From Bacilli bacterium (lineage in GTDB: Bacteria > Bacillota_I > Bacilli_A > RF39 > UBA660), in NCBI GenBank assembly GCA_016296185.1, contig JAEDJT010000015.1:1-34523 (forward strand): a stretch of 34,523 nt of DNA, in the 5' to 3' direction. The translations under genes were made by a program, and so were the position numbers. Positions within the stretch are counted from its first letter, which is position 1; each line of letters starts with the position of its first letter. This document shows, piece after piece, positions 31,736-34,523 of the stretch. The notes beneath the pieces are model-generated. The model was not told the origin of the DNA. It made no database searches and saw nothing but the letters and a program-made list of their open reading frames with translations.

Positions 31736-31785
31736 AAAAAAGAGATGATAAAACAGTTATACAAATTAACTTGTCTTATCATCTC
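31736..31785 (-). promoter_or_regulatory. Attenuator-like hairpin in the leader of the 222-residue gene
   Basis: A long stem pairs GAGATGATAAGACAAGTTA with TAACTGTTTTATCATCTC (one G-U pair, one bulge) and is followed by U6, then immediately by the GGAGG ribosome site. With the -10 box at 31799-31804, transcription would run straight into this terminator. It is likely a regulatory attenuator; the ligand or trigger is unknown. Confidence 0.65.
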
Positions 31786-31798
31786 CTAACTAATTAAC

Positions 31799-31804
31799 AT
31801 TATA
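31799..31804 (-). promoter_or_regulatory. Extended -10 box upstream of the attenuator
   Basis: TGATATAAT gives a TGn extension and a perfect TATAAT at 31799-31804. A weak TTTAAA lies 17 bases upstream, inside the rhodanese terminator. Confidence 0.5.
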
Positions 31805-31806
31805 TC

Positions 31807-31836
31807 AAAAAAATGCCCTTTTTTAAAGAACATTTT
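31807..31836 (-). terminator. Terminator after the rhodanese gene
   Basis: The 11-bp stem AAATGTTCTTT/AAAGGGCATTT has two G-U pairs and is followed by U-rich sequence, right after the stop on the minus strand. Confidence 0.75.
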
Positions 31837-32185
31837 ATTTAGTACACTTATTCATTGCACCCAAATCATATACATTTTTATAGCCTTTATCAATTAATGT
31901 AGTAGCAGCTTTATTACTTCTATTACCACTTCTACAATATACAATTATTTTTGTATCTTTATCTTTAGCAACACTACCTATTTTTTCTCCAATAGTATCA
32001 TATTCAATATTAATAGCATCATCTAAATGACCTTCATCAAATTCAGATATATTTCTAACATCTATTAATATAGCACCATCTTCTTTTAATTGATCTAATT
32101 CACTACATTCAATATTTTGAATAGTAGCTTTACCACAACCAGTAAGTAATAAAACACTTACAAATAATAAACATATCTTTTTCAT
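31835..32185 (-). CDS. Rhodanese-domain lipoprotein
   Basis: The 116-residue product has a lipoprotein signal K-K-I-C-L-L-F-V-S-V-L-L-L-T-G-C with lipobox Cys17, so it should be anchored outside the membrane. The rest is one rhodanese domain: I-D-V-R-N-I-S-E-F-D-E-G-H-L-D-D-A-I-N-I and active loop Y-C-R-S-G-N-R-S near Cys82, with all usual features present. The start overlaps the stop of the cysteine desulfurase gene by one base (TAATG), with GAGGTGAT upstream inside that gene. Rhodaneses carry sulfur as a Cys persulfide; here the predicted location differs from that of its coupled cytosolic partner. Confidence 0.9.
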   Translation of the reverse strand: MKKICLLFVSVLLLTGCGKATIQNIECSELDQLKEDGAILIDVRNISEFDEGHLDDAINIEYDTIGEKIGSVAKDKDTKIIVYCRSGNRSNKAATTLIDKGYKNVYDLGAMNKCTK

Positions 32186-33315
32186 TAACTCATCACCTCT
32201 AATAATTCATTATATTTTATATCAAATATATTTAAAAATTTCTCAATTTCTTCAAATGTTGTAACATAACTTAAACTAATTCTTATAGTAGTACTAGCTC
32301 TTAATTTATCATTAGTAACAGCCATTACACTACTACTAAAATCACCTGAAGAACAAGCTGTATTAGTACTTACATATACTTCCTCTTCTTCTAAAGCATG
32401 TAAAAATGTTTCAGGTCTAATATTCATTAAACTTATATTAAGTACATGAGGAATAGAATACTTAGTACTATTAATTACAATATTTGGATATTCCATTAAT
32501 TTATTACAAATCATTTGATTTAACTTAGCTACATGATTTTCTTTACTTTCTAAATCAGTAACAGCAATTCTTAAAGCTTTTGATAATGCTACAACTAAAG
32601 GTAACATTGGAGTTCCACTTCTTAAATCATTATATTTACCACTACCATGTATTAATGGAACAATATTTATTTTATTACTTTTATATAAGAAACCTATACC
32701 TTTAGGTCCAAATATTTTATGTCCACTCATAGAAGCTAAATCTACATCATACATATTAACTGGAACTTTACCAATAGCTTGAGTCATATCACTATGGAAT
32801 ATAGTATTTGGATTTTCTTTCTTTATTATTTGTCTAATAGTTTTTAAAGGTTGTCTTATACCTAATTCACTATTAACAGCACAAATACTAACTAATATAG
32901 TTGTAGGTCTTACTAAATTTTTTAAATCTTCAAAATCTATTAAACCATCACTATCATTATTAACATAACTAATTTCAAAACCTTGAGTTTCTAAAAATTC
33001 ACAAATCTTATAAATAGAAGGATGTTCTAACTTAGAAACAATAATATGATTACCTCTATTTTTATATTGCATTGCTACACCTTTTAAGGCCATATTATTT
33101 GATTCAGTAGCTCCACTAGTAATAACTAATTCATCATTTTCTATATTAAATAAATCACATATTTGTTTAACTGCACTTGTATATAATGCTTTAGATTTAA
33201 CACCTAAAGAATGAATTGAATTTGCATTTCCCATATAATCTCTAGTTGCTTTATTATAACTTTCTAAAACATCATAAGATACTGGTGTTGTTGCCGAATA
33301 ATCTAAATATATCAT
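32185..33315 (-). CDS. nifS: Cysteine desulfurase (NifS/IscS family)
   Basis: This PLP enzyme takes sulfur from cysteine as a persulfide for thiolation of tRNA (via ThiI), Fe-S clusters or thiamine. The 376-residue product has M-I-Y-L-D-Y-S-A-T-T-P at the start, the PLP Lys in S-G-H-K-I-F-G-P-K-G (about residue 197), H-S-D-M-T-Q-A, and active Cys near residue 321 in T-A-C-S-S-G. That short loop fits the NifS/NifZ-like group, often paired with ThiI in Firmicutes. GGTGAT (33319-33324) and TATAAT (33331-33336) lie just upstream. It is coupled to the rhodanese gene by a one-base overlap. Confidence 0.95.
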   Translation of the reverse strand: MIYLDYSATTPVSYDVLESYNKATRDYMGNANSIHSLGVKSKALYTSAVKQICDLFNIENDELVITSGATESNNMALKGVAMQYKNRGNHIIVSKLEHPSIYKICEFLETQGFEISYVNNDSDGLIDFEDLKNLVRPTTILVSICAVNSELGIRQPLKTIRQIIKKENPNTIFHSDMTQAIGKVPVNMYDVDLASMSGHKIFGPKGIGFLYKSNKINIVPLIHGSGKYNDLRSGTPMLPLVVALSKALRIAVTDLESKENHVAKLNQMICNKLMEYPNIVINSTKYSIPHVLNISLMNIRPETFLHALEEEEVYVSTNTACSSGDFSSSVMAVTNDKLRASTTIRISLSYVTTFEEIEKFLNIFDIKYNELLEVMS

Positions 33316-33318
33316 AAA

Positions 33319-33336
33319 ATCACCATCATAATTATA
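33319..33336 (-). promoter_or_regulatory. nifS -10 box and shifted ribosome site
   Basis: TATAAT (33331-33336), 6 bases, GGTGAT (33319-33324), 3 bases, ATG. The -35 region would overlap the upstream terminator and is not clear. Confidence 0.5.
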
Positions 33337-33341
33337 ACATA

Positions 33342-33366
33342 GAAAAAGAAGACTTTTAAGTCTTCT
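33342..33366 (-). terminator. Terminator of the dockerin-like gene
   Basis: The stem AGAAGACTT/AAGTCTTCT is followed by U5 on the minus strand, a few bases after the stop codon. Confidence 0.75.
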
Positions 33367-33369
33367 CTT

Positions 33370-34523
33370 CTAATTTACTGAATTTATTTTCTTTAAGATA
33401 TAATTCTTTAACTTAACATAATCAGTTGTTCCTATTGAATCACTTTGTGTTAAATCACCAGCTATGTTTTCTATTCTATTAAATTCAATCTTCTTCAAGA
33501 TTTTATTTTTCATCTTAACATAATCTGCTGTTGTTATATCTCCATCACTGTTTAAGTCTCCTCTTACAATGATTGTTAATTCATCTAATACAGCACCTTC
33601 AAATTCATATTTAATAATTAGTCCAGTACCGATTATTTCACCAGTAAATTCTGTATCATCAGTATTATATACTTTTAACATAGTTTCTTCATTTTCAAAA
33701 TTAGAAATGAAGTCTTTAACATTTGTTTTAGGTTCAATACCAATTACATACTCTTTAAATTGATCTTCTAAAGGAGTACCAGATTCATTACGATTAATAT
33801 CATAAGTATTAGATATAATCTTTTTACTCATAACAATGATATTTACTGAATCATAAATAGCTGGATCTTTAATACTTGATATCTTAGCTATTGTTGATCC
33901 ATAACCTATTGCTGTTATTTTTCCATTTTTATCAATTGTAGCAATAGTTGGATCTTGAATTGTCCATTCAACATCTGGGTAAGTAGTGTCTTCAGGATTA
34001 ATTGTATAGCTTAAATTATAAGTATCATTTAAATCTAAGAATACTTTCTCTTCACTAGCTGTTATACTCTTAAGATCTTTTTTACGATTAATTCTAATTG
34101 TAATATTTCTTTCAGTAATTCCATCTTCAGCTACAACTTTAACATGATAAATATTTTCACCATATGATAAAACCATAATATCATCAGTTGTTACAGTAGC
34201 ATCTTTATCTTCTGGTGTTGCTGCAAAACTTATTACATTTACATTATCTTCAACATCCATTGTGTATGTTAATACATCATTTGAATATTCTGGATTTATT
34301 GTTCCAGTACTTGGTACTAAATATATTAAATTAGTATTTGTAGCACTATTCTTAACAATTTCTATTGTATAAGTATTTACTTCTCCACTTTGACTTGTTA
34401 CTAATATAGTTCTTGTTGTTGTGCCTATTTCTACCTCATATGTACCTAAACCATTTACAGATGAATTCTCTGAAGCTGTTCCTGTTAAAGTAATTTTATT
34501 TGTTTTATCAGGTACTTCTAATA
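33370..34523 (-). CDS. Secreted multidomain protein: cadherin-like and Ig-like domains with dockerin-like C terminus (5' end beyond window)
   Basis: The frame stays open past the Met at 34260 to the window edge, so this is the C-terminal 383 residues or so of a larger protein. In order: the end of one cadherin-like beta-sandwich repeat; a second complete copy (L-V-P-S-T-G-T-I-N-P through V-V-A-E-D-G-I-T-E-R-N-I-T-I); a BIG2-type Ig-like domain with T-I-A-T-I-D-K-N-G-K-I-T-A; a short linker domain; and two dockerin-like F-hand repeats. The first reads G-D-L-N-S-D-G-D-I-T-T-A-D-Y with full calcium ligands. The second (G-D-L-T-Q-S-D-S-I-G-T-T-D-Y) has a degenerate loop. Such proteins are usually exported surface or multi-enzyme proteins. 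The N terminus and any catalytic domain are not visible. Confidence 0.85.
   Translation of the reverse strand, partial: LEVPDKTNKITLTGTASENSSVNGLGTYEVEIGTTTRTILVTSQSGEVNTYTIEIVKNSATNTNLIYLVPSTGTINPEYSNDVLTYTMDVEDNVNVISFAATPEDKDATVTTDDIMVLSYGENIYHVKVVAEDGITERNITIRINRKKDLKSITASEEKVFLDLNDTYNLSYTINPEDTTYPDVEWTIQDPTIATIDKNGKITAIGYGSTIAKISSIKDPAIYDSVNIIVMSKKIISNTYDINRNESGTPLEDQFKEYVIGIEPKTNVKDFISNFENEETMLKVYNTDDTEFTGEIIGTGLIIKYEFEGAVLDELTIIVRGDLNSDGDITTADYVKMKNKILKKIEFNRIENIAGDLTQSDSIGTTDYVKLKNYILKKINSVN

Noticed and set aside
1..34523. Mycoplasma-type genetic code (TGA as Trp)
   Set aside because: All housekeeping genes are full length with TGG as Trp and without in-frame TGA; only avoidance of TGA as a stop is seen.
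1..34523. tRNA genes, rRNA genes, insertion sequences, prophage or attachment sites
   Set aside because: No cloverleaf-type sequence, transposase, integrase or terminal inverted repeats was recognised on either strand.

Overview
The window looks like chromosome of a very A+T-rich, low-GC Gram-positive bacterium, probably an uncultured Bacilli or Erysipelotrichia-type gut lineage near the Mollicutes (this placement is inference). Supporting signs are a T-box leader, a glmS ribozyme, GGAGG/GGTGAT ribosome binding sites, a PrsA lipoprotein, a YjcZ-like microprotein, a ThrS that begins without a TGS domain, and a type VIIb secretion ATPase. Genes are read with the standard code, but none of the 30 supported complete genes ends in TGA (19 TAA, 11 TAG). 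Every gene except prsA lies on the minus strand.

Region 1 (1-9161) is a type VII secretion locus, transcribed right to left. A long EssC ATPase has its own promoter and terminator. A second promoter drives a YukD/EsaB ubiquitin-like protein and two Esx (WXG100) proteins. After two stacked hairpins comes a tight cassette. In it, two secreted-type proteins carry the same two Esx types fused, in mirror orientation, to a Tyr/Gly beta-repeat module. They are followed by a small helical protein and the N-terminal part of a larger protein with a Gly-Asn linker. EssA, EssB and EsaA are not in the window. This cassette is the most novel-looking part.

Region 2 (9174-17156) is housekeeping: thrS behind a T-box leader with an extra small gene, the GTPases Der and YsxC/EngB around an unrecognised 372-residue protein, and glmS under a glmS ribozyme plus a terminator-like hairpin that contains the ribosome binding site.

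Region 3 (17148-20484) is a three-gene operon: a zinc-ribbon, membrane-anchored HExxH metalloprotease, an HtrA-like secreted protein whose catalytic His and Ser appear to be lost, and a small membrane-anchored protein.

Region 4 (20529-28889) holds FtsK, a YjcZ-like microprotein, PrsA, RecX, an NrnA-type DHH phosphoesterase, two tandem but divergent acetate kinases, and a 59-residue protein.

Region 5 (28855-33366) has sulfur-transfer genes (cysteine desulfurase, a rhodanese lipoprotein overlapping it, ThiI) with two tandem paralogous unknown proteins between them. One paralog has a kinase-like D...N...ID pattern. The window ends inside a secreted protein with cadherin-like and Ig-like domains and a dockerin-like C terminus.

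The intergenic design is extremely compact. Most genes end in an intrinsic terminator whose hairpin overlaps the stop codon, and the next gene's TATAAT box often follows within a few tens of bases.
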